NCBI GenBank assembly: GCA_024734555.1
Contig: JANPWX010000172.1
Span: forward strand, 3,075,688 to 3,139,687
DNA from: Trochalopteron elliotii
Lineage: Eukaryota > Chordata > Aves > Passeriformes > Leiothrichidae
Reading direction: 5' to 3'
Length of the DNA: 64,000 nt
Shown: positions 1-13,445 of the stretch, piece by piece
Layout of the letters: every line of letters begins with the position of its first letter
How positions within the stretch are numbered: the stretch's first letter is position 1
The notes under the pieces: model-generated
What the model saw: the letters and a program-made list of their open reading frames with translations, nothing else
Database searches by the model: none
What the model was told of the DNA's origin: nothing
Made by a program: the position numbers and the translations under genes

Positions 1-2589
1 AAAAATGACAGAAAATCTCACATCTATGCAATGATATAGGAAGCATCAATTGAATCTTTATAAATAACAACATTTAGGAACAATTTGAAACGTGTGTTAC
101 AAAAACAGGAAACAGATTATTCCACATTAAGCATTTCTGTAGTATATATAGTAAAGAGCCTAGCTCTTTGCCTTGAAAATGTCTATTTAGGTATAACAAT
201 ATACTGAAAGAGAGAAAATAAATTCTTAAATCAGTATGTCAGCTTTTGTTTTGCAGCAGAAACCATATATTCCCTACTTACTTTCTAGTCACTATGCATC
301 GCCAGATTTGCTGCCACATATGAAGTTATTAGCATGGCCACATGTGGTATTTTTCTTTACTAAATAGACAAAAGTGTGATTTAGTAAGTGACTGAGACAA
401 TCTGCAGGAAAATCTAAAGTACTAAAAAAGGCATCTTTCGAGAAAGACTGAAATACATAACTACACAGGCAAAGCCACACCATCTTTAAAATTGAATTCC
501 AAGTATCTTATGGAACAGTTAATACTGCAATTTCTTGTAATTTGATGCTGAAGCTCTGCCTTCTCATGCAATTTCCCCTGTATTCTGCAGGGCAAATTAG
601 AGAACAATACCCAAGCACAGACTTATCTCGATGTCTGATACCAATCATTAATGTTGACTAATCGTGACTATTGTGCTTGATCAGGAGCATACTCCTCAGA
701 AATATTCTCCTTCTGCTTGCTTCCTACTAACTGGAACAATCTTCTTTAAGGTCTTTCTCAAGAACTGCCTGATTTTAAGAAATATCACATTTCCTTATTT
801 TACTTACTGAAAGCTTATATCGACTTTTTCAGGTAGCAATTTTTAGTGCACTAACAGAAATTTTCTTTTCACTAAGCAAGTAATGTTTGTTATTAAAAAG
901 CTGTCTGTAATAGGATTTAGTGATATTTTAAAAACCAAATCCCACCCCAACTTTCCCAAAATCTGCTAATGAAATAAATGTTTTTTAAAAAGAAAACCAA
1001 AGGGGAAAAAAAGAGGGAAGACATGTAGAAGAAATAGATGCATAGTGGAAGAAAGAGTTAACGAAATCTGCAGTGTGCCTCAAAATGAGCTATAAAAGTT
1101 CCATAATGAACCTCCTAGTCCTGAACTATCTCTCAGGCGCATTCACTTATATTTCTTTATGCTGCCATCTCTCACTGCAAGTATAACAAGAGAGTTAAAA
1201 TGTAATTTTACATGTAGGTATATCACCTCAAATTAGCAACATAAAATTACTGACATTTATTCTAAAGAAAGCCCTACTGGCTGGAGGTAAAATGCTGAAC
1301 TAGCATCTGTCAGTACTGCTAATTGAGGTAAGGTTGGGAACTATAAAGTACTATTAAAGGAGTAAAATAATACCAAATGGAAATGCTGAAAAGGTACACT
1401 ACCCTTCTGACACTCTAAATTATTATCCCGATTAAAGTAACTAGTATGTTTGACTCCTAAAAGTGCCATGGACAGTAATGTGCTTCAGAATTGCAAGGAA
1501 CACTTTTATGGGCCATAGTACCTGAAAAAAACCACGTTAACAAATTCTTGTAATATAATATCTATATGTTTGATGTATTTTTAATGAAGTATTCCATCTC
1601 CTGTATTTTTAAAAAGCATCTGTCTTTTTTAGAAAGTGCCACATTTTCATACCTCCAGCTTCAGCAGTTCCACCCTGTCCTCTTCAGGCTAAGCTTCGAG
1701 CAGATCTTTTCCACAAACTGCTTGCAAGGCTCTTGCCATCATCTTATGAATGATGAATGATAACAGGATAAAATCCAACACTGGACTGAAAGGTGAAACA
1801 GTAAAATCTAGAGAAGTATTAATAAAACTTATCCAACCTTATCTTTTTTTCTTGTTTGGCATATCTACTCCTTTGACACCATCGTGTAGAGTTCTGTGTA
1901 TTCATTTAGGAACACACAGCAATTTTTACTACAGCATCTAGAGGTCTTTATTTAAAGTCTGTTTATCAAACAAGCATTACTGCTTTCTCTTTCAGGAGGA
2001 ATAGCTGGGGAATAGAGCCCAATTCGTTTCTAAAGGCAGAGCCTTTAGAAAATTCAGAGACTTAGAAAACAGCAGTAGCCATGGTACAAAATAAAAGCAA
2101 TATGGAGAACATTTAAAGAGAAGAAGGACTATTTTTCATTTACTTCTGTGTGAATGAGAGTGATACGTAAATTTATTAACAGGTACCTGCTCTTTGAGAA
2201 AAATGCTGAAAACTGATGGTAACACAATAGTGTGTCTACTCTACTTGAAAAATATTAAGCTGTATTACGTTAAAAGCAATCATTTATGGTCACATCCTAA
2301 AGGGTTTACTTTTGTACAGACTGCTCGCATGACGAACAAAGTATAGTCTAGATTTCTGACTTGCTAAAAACTTTCGTAATAGGACTAGTTATCAAAGGGA
2401 ACTTCATGCCTGCCCTTTCACCCCCACAGATAAACTGAAAAATTTCAACTGGTTTAACATTCGAACACACTAAAAGGAAGCCAAATAGAACACACTTTAA
2501 CTTGAAAATAATTTCCAGGCTGAGCTGTATTAAACTTATGCAGGTCATGCACAGAATCCTTAACCTCAAAGTTCAACAACGGGAAGTAC
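1..2589. other. AT-rich sequence, no gene recognised
   Basis: No open frame here has protein-like length with splice sites. A minus-strand segment near 280-400 has a good acceptor and a GTAAGT-type donor, but all three frames contain stops, so I do not call it coding. I see no repeat that I can name. Confidence 0.5.
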
Positions 2590-3282
2590 AAAAACCTGGG
2601 AAAGAACAATCCTATGTACCAATAACGTGCTGGGGGTCACTCTGCTGGAAAGCACCTTGGCATATAAGGACCTGGGGGTTCTGGCAGACACCAACTTGAA
2701 TGTGAGCCAACAGTGTGCCCTTGTGGCAAAGAAGGCCAATGGTGTCCTGGGCTGCACTAGACTTGCCAGAAGTGTTGAGTAGAGGTCCTTTTCCTCCACT
2801 CAGCGCTGGTGAGGACACAGCTGGAGTGCTGTGTCCAGTTCTGGGCTCCCCAGTACAAGTGAGACATGGACATACATGGGGAGAGTCCTAAAAAAGGTCC
2901 ACTGCGATGAGAAAGAAACTGGAACATCTCTCCTATGAGGAAGGGCTGAGAGCTGGGACTCTTCAGCCTGGAGAAATGTCTGGAGGGAGGATGCAAAGAG
3001 AACAGAGCCAGGCTCTTCTCAGTAGTGCCCACTGACAGGACCAGAGGTAAAAAATGAAGGAGACTCTCTCTTTGAACAGCTGGAAACACTTCTTCATTGT
3101 GAGGATTGACTGAGCACTGGCACAGATTGCCAAGACAGGTTGTGGAGTCTCCATCTTTGCAGATATTCAGAAGGTCCTGAGCAGGCTGCCCTAAGTGACC
3201 ATCTTTGAGCAGAGGAGTTGTACCAGATGACCAATCTCCGGACGCCCCTTGCAACCTTAACCCCTCTATGATTCTGTAAAAG
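2590..3282 (+). mobile_element. CR1 LINE fragment, 3' portion, old copy
   Basis: The stretch matches the 3' part of avian CR1 on the plus strand. It has the remains of the ORF2 C-terminus (the phrase encoding [13 protein letters not shown] at about 2715-2755), then the segment about a blood-red run of 'ggctgagagctgggactcttcagcc' type words (broken here only in description), and it closes with a CR1-type end, ctctatgattctgt, near 3280. Stops and frameshifts are numerous, so it is dead. The end points are judged by eye and may be off by tens of bases. It is 5'-truncated, as most CR1 copies are. Confidence 0.85.
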
Positions 3283-5810
3283 AAGCTCCACAACTTCTAT
3301 GTGTATTTTACAGTCACCAAGAAAGGATTTTTTGTATTCTAAATGATCTGAAAGTAAATTTTTGTGTGGGAGACTGCATGCATGCACACATGCATTTATA
3401 TATATACACAGATATCCAGAGAATCGGTACTTAATGTTTTTACTGCCTCAAGAATTCCACATCCCAAGACCTTGCAAAAAAATACTTAGCTTGAAAAGTC
3501 ATGGTGAATCTACTACATATGGACAGTTTTTAAGAGGGGAAAAGGACACAGTTCTTCTTGAGTTAAGAATGTCAGAATAGTCCATCGAGCTAATTAAGGT
3601 GTTACCTGCTGTAAAAAAAGTGCTTGGCTTCAAAAAAAGAATAAAGAAAATCCTCGAAAGCCACCAAAGTTCTCCTTGGTATTTTGTCAGCATTCAAGTG
3701 ACATCCACAGATTTAACTGAAATGCACCAGTTAACTGGGGCATTCAAGCAACCTCTGCAGAGCTGGACAGTTTGTAAAGTTCATTAGCGCCCAGATTACT
3801 TTCCTACAGACTCTTTGAGCCCCTCGCAATCATCTGAAAGATCATTAGATTCTGACACGCTGTTCTCATATATCTAAATGACCTTTTGGATACGCTTTTC
3901 AGGTTCTCACTGTTAACACTGCATGCCAAATGTCACCAAAATTCTTCTGAAGTTACATCTCACCAGAAGACATTTTGACAGGCCATTTTGTTGCTAGATA
4001 CAGCAACAGAATTCTGTTACACTGAGAGTGAGGGACTGAAAGGGAGGAAAAGCATCTGATCTCTAGCCAAGTGCATCATTACTTCAGAGGTACCCAGAGA
4101 AAAGCTTATGGAGGAAGGAGAGGCCATACTTCAAGCAGCTCAAGGCTCCTGGAATCCTCAGTCACAGGGGGTGTTTTAAAGAGATTAAGGTAGCTGGAGA
4201 AGATAGGCAGCATGGGTTGCACTACAGGGTAGTTCCCCAGTCTTAAGCATCACCTAGATTCCCAAGCAGGCCCTGCTTTTTTCAGTGACCAGTTTCAACA
4301 AAATGCAGACTGACAGCCTGTTTCCCCAAACCTCACACATACTTTGGCATAAGATGATTCAATAATCTCATCTCTTCTGAGAAGCAGGCTTAGCTCACAT
4401 CTGATCATGTCAGCAAAAACGGGGGCACCCACCACATCATGCACCAAGATAGCTCACATTGCCACAAATGTATAGAGAATGAATACATGACTCCTTCCTG
4501 AAAGCCCACTGTACCTCTAGGTGCAAAGCAAGCATGTAAACTAATGTTCTAAGAGGATTAGGGAAGAGAGGAGGGAGGGTCAGGGGACACATTTTTATAG
4601 AAGTGGAAAAATGCATTGTTTCGTCTATACCAGATGTGAGTGTCCTACTTTTGACTTGCCAGTCTTTCCCTTCCAAAGAACTCCGTGGCAGTAAGATGAT
4701 CCAGTTCAAACAAACATCAAAACAAGTCTGCCACATTATCTGAGTCAATCAGTACAAGTGAAAAACCATTAGAAACTGAATGTGAATGAGCAAACAAAGC
4801 ATCAAAAGAGAGGAGTTCATGCACCTTCAACTTTACAGGGAGAGCCAAGACCAATTTTCAATAAAAGGGATTCCTAGTAACTTCCAGAAAACTGAAAAAT
4901 TTCTATTAGTTACTCAGCAACTGAAAGAGAATAAGGCCTTGGGTCAGATACACTTCCTAATGCCTATCTCCTATCCCTCTGAAACTCTTTTTGCCAGCAT
5001 TATCTCTTTGCCAGCATTATCTGGTGCACCATGAGCACTTAGGACCATGCATTTACATGGCAGGAGCAGAAAAAGTTTCTCCATCCTTAGGAGCAGGGCT
5101 GCACCTTCCAGTGTTCTCCAGTGACATCTGAAGACAGTTCATCTGACTGCCACCAATGCTACAGGAAGCTCACTCCACTGAAACAGTGCGAGAAAATCAT
5201 GGAATTCCAGGGAAGTCAGACTTCTCAGAGCCACAAAATTCACAATGTTAACTTGTTATTAGACAAAGAGCTTACCACAAAGAGCATACCAATGGAATTG
5301 TAACAAACAGGCAAACAACAATTGTGACCAACGTGCTGATGAACAAGCCACCTAAAACCTTTTCTTTTTTTTTTTTCTTTTTACAAACAAGCAAAACATA
5401 ACACTACAGGACGTGCATGAAATTTCACATCACACACACGGAACACATGGACTAGGCAGCAGGGCGTAGGGTGGTGTGAGTCTGCTCTGCAAGCTACTCA
5501 AAAAAAAGCAGACCACCTGCAGCTTAGTCAGGAGGAGACTTTAAAAAAACAGATGATAAAAGGAACTGAGAGGGTGGTACAAAGTAACTAGCTTCTCCAA
5601 ATAAATACTCTTCACAGCTGTAAACTAGATTTTGAGTTCCTGGGTAAGCAGGAACAAATCCTCAGATAAAAAAATGCCACACTGACTTAATAGATATGTA
5701 GGAGCCAAGAAAGGCTGACATATCTATAGCAACAGAATTAATGGTGCATGGAAGCATTTAATTCCAAATTTTCAATTAAATTCTCTGTCTTTCACTGGGG
5801 TTTTCTTGGT

Positions 5811-5849
5811 GTTTTTTTTTGGTTGGTTGGTTGGTTTAGGGTTTTTTTT
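5811..5849. repeat. Low-complexity T/GGTT tract
   Basis: A poly-T run is followed by four GGTT units and TTTAGGG, then another poly-T run. A similar G/T tract lies at 19,108-19,142. Such tracts are common in bird introns. No function is implied. Confidence 0.8.
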
Positions 5850-7929
5850 ATTACAATGCAAACTAGGATATTTGTCAGGATTTGGGAGTGCCTAGATTTG
5901 AAAACTCAAGCAATAATATAAGTGTAAATCAGCAAAACCAACTTGGCTTTATTCCATCTATAAGCATTCCCCACCTAAACCCTGAAGTTTGTTAGATGCT
6001 CTTTCCCAGGCCTTTTTAAACAAAAAGCAATAAAACGTTGCAGGCAAAGCATTCTGATCTTAAGACACCATGTACAGTACTTATAGCAACCACCCTATGG
6101 AAGTCTTGTTATTGCTGCCTATTAAAAAAAGAAATCTGAAAACCAGAAAGTTAAAGCCTTGCTGCTGCAGAGTAAAAGAATGGTCTTTTTATGGTGTGCT
6201 ACTGCTGCCTTAAGGGGTAAGTCCTGTTTAGGGCAAACCCTAGAAACAAAAAAGCCCAGCATCACCGTTGTATTAAACAGATCCCTCTTTTTGCTGATTT
6301 TATGGCACACATAGAGCAAAAACCTCCTTATCAGAACAAATGCTCAACTACTTACTTGGAGCCAATTAAAAATGGTTGTAAGATGACTTTTAAATTAAGG
6401 CTTTCAAGATACTCAACCAGTCAAGTAAACTGCGAGAGCCGAATACCCACCCTCAAAAGTTAAGTGCTAGCATCCCACCACCCACTCCCTCTTGTTTCAT
6501 AAATAAAGTTATTTAAGAATCCAGGTCCCTTCTTTGATATATGCAAGCTGCTTTTTGGGAGGATTGGTCTTTTTTATTTGCAGATAGAGTAGGGGTAAGG
6601 GGAGGAGGAAGGGAGAGAGAGGATAGAATCAAAGCTACAGAGCTTCAATTCGTGTTACAAATGGAAAAATTCTAGGCTCCTAAAAACCCCAGCCATTTGA
6701 AATTTTATGCCAAAAACCTAAAAGTGAACAAAGTGTAGAGGCAATATCAGTAAATCAAGTGAAGGTATTCATCTAAGGTTAACTTGTACCTTTAAATAAA
6801 AAGAAGCTTAGCTCAATTCTTTATTAAAAGCTGTAGAGTGTTGAAGCAGTGGGACTTTTACTAATAGCAACAACCCTCATCTTAGGCTCATCTATATTTT
6901 TTAAAGGTACTTAGAGAAAGAAATTAAGTCCTCCTCAGCTATTTCTATCTGTAATTCACAAAAATTATAGCTAGCCAGGCATGTTAATTTTATTTTAACC
7001 AGCAATGGGAAAGAACTGGGGAAAGAAGCAATGAAGTTCTCCTTCCCTTTTTCATCAGTCTTTGAAAAGCAGTAACATGCACAGCAAGAAAAGATGAATG
7101 AAACTTAAGACACATTAACTAATTAAATGATACTGAGCCAGTTTTACACTACTTGTAAATCCAGCCCCATTGGAAGATAAGTCACATATTGAGGTCCAAT
7201 CATTATCTGCCATATCACCTGGCTGGAATACGGAAACAAACGTTACCAGTGTTTTCAGTTCTTTGATATCCAAACACTAACTTTACAACGTGCAAAAGCA
7301 AGGAAAAAACTCAAACCTAATCACAATGTGTATTTTTTAAAAAAAACCAAAGCACAGAAAAAATTTAATATTGAATTAAGGACTAAGAAACACCATTTAA
7401 GAGCACTCAAATTCTACTGTAATTTAAGAAAACCCTCATCTTATAGTGCTGTTTACCACCAACAGCACAGAAACCTTTATAGGACTGTTCTACATTAGAC
7501 AGAAGAAACACAAAACATTACCTGCTAGAGGTTTACTTCAGTAATCTCAAAGTATTTTTAAAAAGCGTGCTTTAAGATAACACATCAGAAGCTGTTTAAA
7601 ACAAGCTTTGAACAATTCATCCTTTTAAAAAAGATCACACATGGATCACCTGACATTTTACTCATAGAACTGTGTATATATTTACTGAAGTTAGCTTAGC
7701 CCAGGTGAGGCTTGCACCCAAAGCCCTGTATTTAACTGAATATATTTTTAATGCTTTTCCCCTTGACCTTCATGCTCCATTGCAGCAATTGCATTTTATC
7801 TGTAAATTGGTGTTTAGTGTTGGTTTATGTTATGGATAAAAACTTCAAGGTATTAATACTACAAGCTTTTTTTAAAAGAGTTATTGCACACATACTATGT
7901 TTTAAAAATATTTATGACAGAAGTATATT

Positions 7930-7966
7930 CATGTATGTATGTGTGTACACACGGACACCCACACAG
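7930..7966. repeat. TGTA/TG-AC microsatellite
   Basis: An atgtatgtatgtgtgt stretch runs directly into an acacacgg-type stretch. The two halves are partly self-complementary, so a weak hairpin is possible. Confidence 0.75.
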
Positions 7967-8452
7967 AGTCTGACTTCCACTAGGGAGCAAAAGGCAGCAA
8001 CCTTTCATCTCAAAAGTGAAGTCATTTCTCAGCTACAGAAATAACATGCACACATGAAAAAATGTGCAAGTCTGGTGCTTTTGCCTTTGTCCAGCTGGGC
8101 TTTTTTTTAGTATATCTGCATTTTCAATGACCAGCATACAGTCTAGAAGCCCATGGTATAAATTTCATCCCAGAGTGAATTTTTATGATGGAGTTATAAA
8201 CCCCTAAAGAAACAGGGTTTACAATGGAAGTGCTGACATAACTAACTATAGCAGCACTAGCAGTGCTTCTGTAATCAAGGCACATTATATTTATGAGGTA
8301 GGTAAAAGTCTGTAACCATCAATCACTGGAATCATATTGACAGATTCTAAGTTTGAGGTCCAACAGAATTGATATATTCAGTTTCTCACACCATTGATAT
8401 GAAGAGGAGAATTTGTAGGCACTTTTATGGGCTTAAGCTTTGACATCTTTAC

Positions 8453-8541
8453 AGAAATCAGTGAGGGGCTGTCTTGCTGAAACATTTCATTAAACTGCGG
8501 CCTCAGCATTTCCAGGTTTTGTACCAACATTTCACAAAATG
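8453..8541 (-). CDS. Candidate internal coding exon (gene B?), unidentified
   Basis: On the minus strand an excellent acceptor (pyrimidine-rich run ending in tttctccag) opens an 89-base segment with one clean frame of 29 codons. It reads like soluble protein (for example MLVQNLEMLRPQFNEMFQQD) and ends at a TCT|GTAAAG donor. The frame stays open past the donor to a stop at about 8378-8380, so this could instead be part of a longer or terminal exon. If it belongs to the gene that starts at 23.6 kb, the exons between remain unfound. I do not recognise the protein. The call rests on splice signals and composition only and may be chance. Confidence 0.3.
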
Positions 8542-11195
8542 CTGGAGAAACATATAGTCCAGAAACCAAACATGACCTTATTCACATAAGCATCCTTCAT
8601 GAGCTGGTCGCTGCAAACATTAATTCTACGTATATCTACCAGACATTCAAAGTTATACCTAAGAATGATTAATCACCCAAAGAATATCCAACTCCTAAAT
8701 TATAACTCAACATCCCTATATAAAGCAATCTAAAATGTCAGCACCTCTGTCTTTATGATATCACACCGTTCCAATAATTCTGTTTTACAAGTAAATTCCT
8801 ATTATACATTAATAAGTGCTGTTGGTGGCTAAACTTCATGCCTTTGAGTAATGACCAGGTTGAAGGCAATTAGGCTGGCCAGGTGCAGCTGGGTTAGGTA
8901 CTAATAAAAAGTTTTTAAATTTTACTATTTCCGTTTGGATTTTGGGGATGCATTCCAATCTGCCCAAATTAGGGAGGAAATTGTTTCCATGTTTTCAGCT
9001 GTTCCATGGTCTGACTATTACTGACCGATAACCTGCAAAGACTTTTTTTTTACTTGCACACATACACACTCACAGGACCAATGTCTATTTTTCAACTTGT
9101 CAGTGCAGCAAAATTGCAAAACTAAGAAACTATTTTTTTTTAATATAAGTTTGCAGAAAGAGTTTCCAATTCAGTCAAAAGGGTAGCTGGGCTTGAATGA
9201 AACTTGTCTGAAATCAGAAAATCTGGATTGGTTTTCAAAATCTTTATATATAAATGCAGGATATGAATTAAAATGCAGGCATGTTATTTGCCATTCTTCC
9301 TAAAGTCTAGACTATTGTATGTTTTCCATAACAAGTTAATTTTTTAAGTTTAGCTAACCACTTTTGTTTGTTTTTTTTTTAAATGAAGCTGGCTTAACAC
9401 CATCTGTACTGATTCTAAAAGCCATGGTTTTATTGAGATGTATGTAGGAAAATGGTGCTAGTGCCTGTGGTTTTAGTCAGAGGAGGAAGGCTTTCTGATG
9501 TGACACCACTGCAGGCAGCATGCAAGAGTCTTCTGTGTGTACACACACACATTGACATGCACTGTCCTGCCCTCTTACATGTTTTCATGTGTGACTCTTC
9601 CTCCAAAACTCAGCCTGAAGCTGATCACAGAGAGCAACACACAGTCTGCTTCCAGAGGCATCAGGAAACTTCCACGCCTTCTCATCAGGATTTTCTCACA
9701 AAGTAGTGGTATCACCATGGACCTGAAGAACTGGGGGGCAGAAGAATAATTCTTTTCCACCCATAAAAATGTCTTGAGATTTTGTATGGCCCTGAGCTTC
9801 TCACCCACATTATAAACTCACTCTCTCTCATGGGGCTTTACTTTTGGAAAACAGGAGCCCAGGACATAGGTTTATTTCACATTCTCACAGCAGTATTTGG
9901 TAATTTTCATTTTCTGCTTGAAAACCACATAGAGATAACACTTGGTTCAGGAAGGTCCTGAGCCACAAATCGCAGGTAACTGTGAGAATATTCTCTAGCA
10001 GGATCAACACAAGTTTTCCCCATTCCTACTGTCCAGAAAGGCATCCTCAATGAAGCCTGTGCTAAAGTGCTGCTTTTAACAGGGGCCTTGGGCCTGACAG
10101 ACTGCAGCCACTTCTGATAAAAGCTCACAGCAAAGTGATGACGCCGAGAACACATTGCACCAACCAGTGACTGGAGAGACACACTTCTCTGCTTCCCAGT
10201 GCCCCCAGCTCAGCATCACAGGCTCTTCAAACAACAGATTTGTATTCTGAATGCTTTTTAAGCCCCAGTCAGAAGTTTAACCTCAGCAAGCTATAAATAT
10301 CCAACAGCATTAACAACAAGGCATCACTGGACAGGATTTCAACACAACTAAGCTGCAACCTCTACTCATTCTGAAGCTTTTGCCCAGATTTGAGCTTGGG
10401 GGAAATATCATGAATTTTTGAAACCAGAACAAAAGTACAATTCTATGTGCCAATTAACACCCTTCCCAACCCCCTAAAAAATTAATTCCTATGACTCTAA
10501 AATCTGAAATTAAACACTGCATACTTTCACTTTTTTGAAGGCATTGCTTTGCAGGCAAAATGAAATAGCAATGCAGCATGCAGATAAAGGGAGCTCAAAG
10601 AAAATTACTTGCTTTGCTTCCACGAGTGAGCAGCAACCTGAAGAGGGCAACATGTAGGTACATATTTAAATATGCAGAAAACTGCTCTGAATCACATACT
10701 TTGCTACAACTTCCTGGCCTCTCAAGGGATTAGTGAAGTGCCACACACACAGTCAAACTTCATCATAAAATGTAGGCAGAAAGACACAGGATATTAAAAC
10801 AAAGCTCACTAAAAACTGTCAAAGCCCTTGCTTTCATGAGAATCAATAGGAACAGATTCTTAGAAGCTGCAATATCTCACAATTTCTTGACTTTAAAGCA
10901 TTGCCATTTGGTTTAAAATGTTCTTGAATCAAGATGTTCAAGAAACAGATCATCTAATACTGACTGCACAAGTGAAATGGGAACAATTATCAAAATCTGG
11001 AAAAAAAAAATCTGTTTTTAAATAGAATCCTATTTTGAAATTATTATATTTGATTTTCCAGTAAGTCAGTTTGACAACACAACTGATTGTGTGATACAAG
11101 TGATACATGTGATCCTCAAAACCCTCCCCTATAATCCTGCACATTTTAAATCTCAATTGCTTAGATTTCGTCAGTAAACTTCATGAAAATAAATC

Positions 11196-11243
11196 ATGAT
11201 AATAATAATAATAGTAATAATTACAATAACAATAATAGTAGTA
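11196..11243. repeat. AAT trinucleotide microsatellite
   Basis: Imperfect ATA/AAT units, interrupted by GTA and ACA variants. Likely length-polymorphic. Confidence 0.9.
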
Positions 11244-11799
11244 TCAGCTTGCAGACAATTTTCCCAATTACTTACATAAATCTCAAAATCAGTCATACTG
11301 TCTCTTATACAGCACACAAAGGAAGATGGTTTCCAATTTAAAGATTCTGAAAGGTAGTTAGAGTACTTTGAGGAAGTAAGACTAAAAAGAAACCCACCAC
11401 ATATTTGGTACTGTTCATGAACAAACTGTAGGCATTTTAAGGCTTTTCATATGACACCATCCCTAACTATCCAGTCTGCCTTCTCCTACCAGTCCTACTT
11501 TCGCCACTGACCTCAAGATGATTATTTTTGTTGTGAAGAATAAACCTGGACTGTAAATAGATCTCGAGGGTATTTTAATGAGTAATTGCAAGTTATCTTT
11601 AGAAGCCTCACAGAAAACTGGAATCTGGGTAGCATCAGCATGTGAACAGAATTGCAACTTCCAAAAGAGAATTAACATAATTAGGGAACCAGAGTGGCTA
11701 GCAGCACTTAAACAGCTAATATATGATATTATACAATGCATAATTATCATCAAACATCTATTATGTGAAATGAAAAGCACGTATTAAATGGAATCAAAA

Positions 11800-11990
11800 G
11801 CGGCGGACCCGGGGAGCGGGAGGGGTCGCGGTGGGAGCGGCCGGGCCATCCGCTGCCCTGCAGCGCCCTCTGCTGCTGCGCCCGCGGAAACGCCGCCGCC
11901 CCGCGCTCCCGGCGGGAGGCACAAAGGCGGGGCCAGGATCTCTCCATCCCGGATGGATCACTTCGTCCGGGGTCCCTGCCTCCAGGACCC
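11800..11990. promoter_or_regulatory. Isolated CpG-rich patch
   Basis: About 190 bases of dense CG dinucleotides stand abruptly in AT-rich surroundings, with sharp edges on both sides. It contains GGGGCGGG-like and GCGGCC words. Long open frames run through it on both strands, but these are expected in GC-rich DNA, where stop codons are scarce, and I see no convincing exon. It could be a minor promoter, an enhancer or an insulator. The embedded CTCF-like word (separate entry) favours a regulatory role. Confidence 0.55.
11862..11875 (-). promoter_or_regulatory. CTCF-like binding motif
   Basis: The plus-strand word agcgccctctgctg is close to the reverse complement of the CTCF core (CCASYAGRKGGCRS family), so the motif points to the minus strand. 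It sits inside the CpG patch. Only motif similarity supports it. Confidence 0.4.
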
Positions 11991-12333
11991 TGCAAACACA
12001 CGTGCGCACATTTAATTCAGGGAGAGTTAACTGTGGGAAAAGAACTAAATTGCACAAGGCGTCGCTCGAAAGAAATCCCACCAGGAAATGTAAACCTGCA
12101 AAACAACTGGTTCCCTGAGAGGGATAATCCGGCGAATTATCCCAGAATATAAAAATATACAACGAAGGAAGGTCAGAATTATATTTCCACCTGTTCACAG
12201 GACTCCCAGTCCCATATTTCTTTCCGTTTTTTGGAAGTTACAAAGAATGCTAACACGCATAGCCTTAACCACAGAAATTTAGGAATGCATTATTTTAATG
12301 CCAGTGATGTTGTGATCTCTCCCTCCCCCAATT

Positions 12334-12372
12334 AAAAAAAAAAAAAAAAAAGAAAAAAGAAAAAAAAAAAGA
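12334..12372. repeat. Poly-A / A-rich tract
   Basis: A run of 18 A is followed by G-interrupted A runs. No recognisable retroposon body ends here, so it is better called low complexity than a retroposon tail. Confidence 0.8.
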
Positions 12373-12989
12373 GCAATACAGACAGATGGATGCTTTCAAC
12401 AGGATACTCTCACAAGGACAAGAGATGCTTTCAAAACAACACAAAAGGACAATAAAAAACTGCACTTGACTCCAAACTGAAAACATCATCAAAGCTCCTT
12501 CTTCTGAAAACCCTTCAGAGTAGTTTGAAAGACTTGATCAAGCAGTCCACATGCAGTGTGCTTTCCTCACCCACACACCAGGGCTATATTGGTTTGCTTT
12601 GCTTTGCCTTTTTACCCCACAGGCACAGGCCACATCTTGAGGAAAAAATCCATACGTGTCTCTGGAGTCCCAGGTGCCCACATCACCACTCGAGCACTGC
12701 TGCGGACGAGGCTGCTTACACCTAGATAAGCACTTCCATGCTGAAACTTAGGAGCAGCCAGCACTGGTGCAACAGCCCTCAAATTACAGGGCAACACCAT
12801 AACTCAGCATGAGGATGCAGAGCTGTACAATTCCCAGATTGTATAGGCAATCTGGAGGCAAGATGAAGTCAGCCCCAGTGCTCATGAAAACAGAGCCAGC
12901 CAGATAAAGTTTTGTCTCAGGACTGCTATTGAGAGCCCCCTCCACTCTCCTCAAAGAACAGGGAACGTCAGGAATATTTTGGGCCACTA

Positions 12990-13445
12990 ACCACAAGACA
13001 GACATTGAGATGCTGGTGGGTTGTCCAGTGAAGGGCAACATGGTAAAGGGTCTGGAGCACAAGAGGGCCTAAGGGAACTGGAACAGTCTAGACTGGAGAA
13101 AAGGAGGCTCAAGTGGGACAATCTCACTCTCTACAATTGCCTGAAAGGAAGCTGTAGCCAGGTTGGGGTCAGCTTCTCCCAAGCAACAAGTGATAGGATG
13201 AGAGAAAAAGACCTCAAGTTACCAAATCCAGATTGGCTATAAGGAAAAAAGTTTCTTCACTGAAAGCATGGTCAAGCACAGGAACAGACTGCCCAGGGAA
13301 GTGGTGGAGTCACCATCCCAGGAAGTATCTAAAAGACATGCAGATGTGGCACCTATGGACGTGGTTTAGAGCTGGACTTGGCAGAGCTGGGTTAAGGGCT
13401 GGACTCGATCTTAAGGGTCTTTTCCAATCGAAATTATTTTACCAA
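12990..13445 (+). mobile_element. CR1 LINE 3' fragment
   Basis: Plus-strand similarity to the CR1 3' untranslated portion: the 'gtccagtgaagggcaaca' segment near 13,022, the 'gggtctggagcacaag' segment near 13,048, the 'cttcactgaaagcatggtcaagcac' region shortened here in words, and a degraded end (ggactcgatcttaagggtcttttcc, given as a region at about 13,401-13,426). It is an old, diverged copy lacking the reverse transcriptase part. No coding capacity remains. Confidence 0.8.

Larger units (their letters stand above)
3283..11790. other. AT-rich non-coding sequence with small repeats
   Basis: About 8.5 kb with no recognisable gene apart from one possible exon near 8.5 kb (listed separately). 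It holds a GGTT-type low-complexity tract, a TG/AC tract and an AAT microsatellite. It is most likely intron or intergenic sequence. Confidence 0.5.

Noticed and set aside
280..400. Minus-strand exon bounded by tcctgcag and GTAAGTAGG
   Set aside because: Good splice words, but every frame contains a stop.
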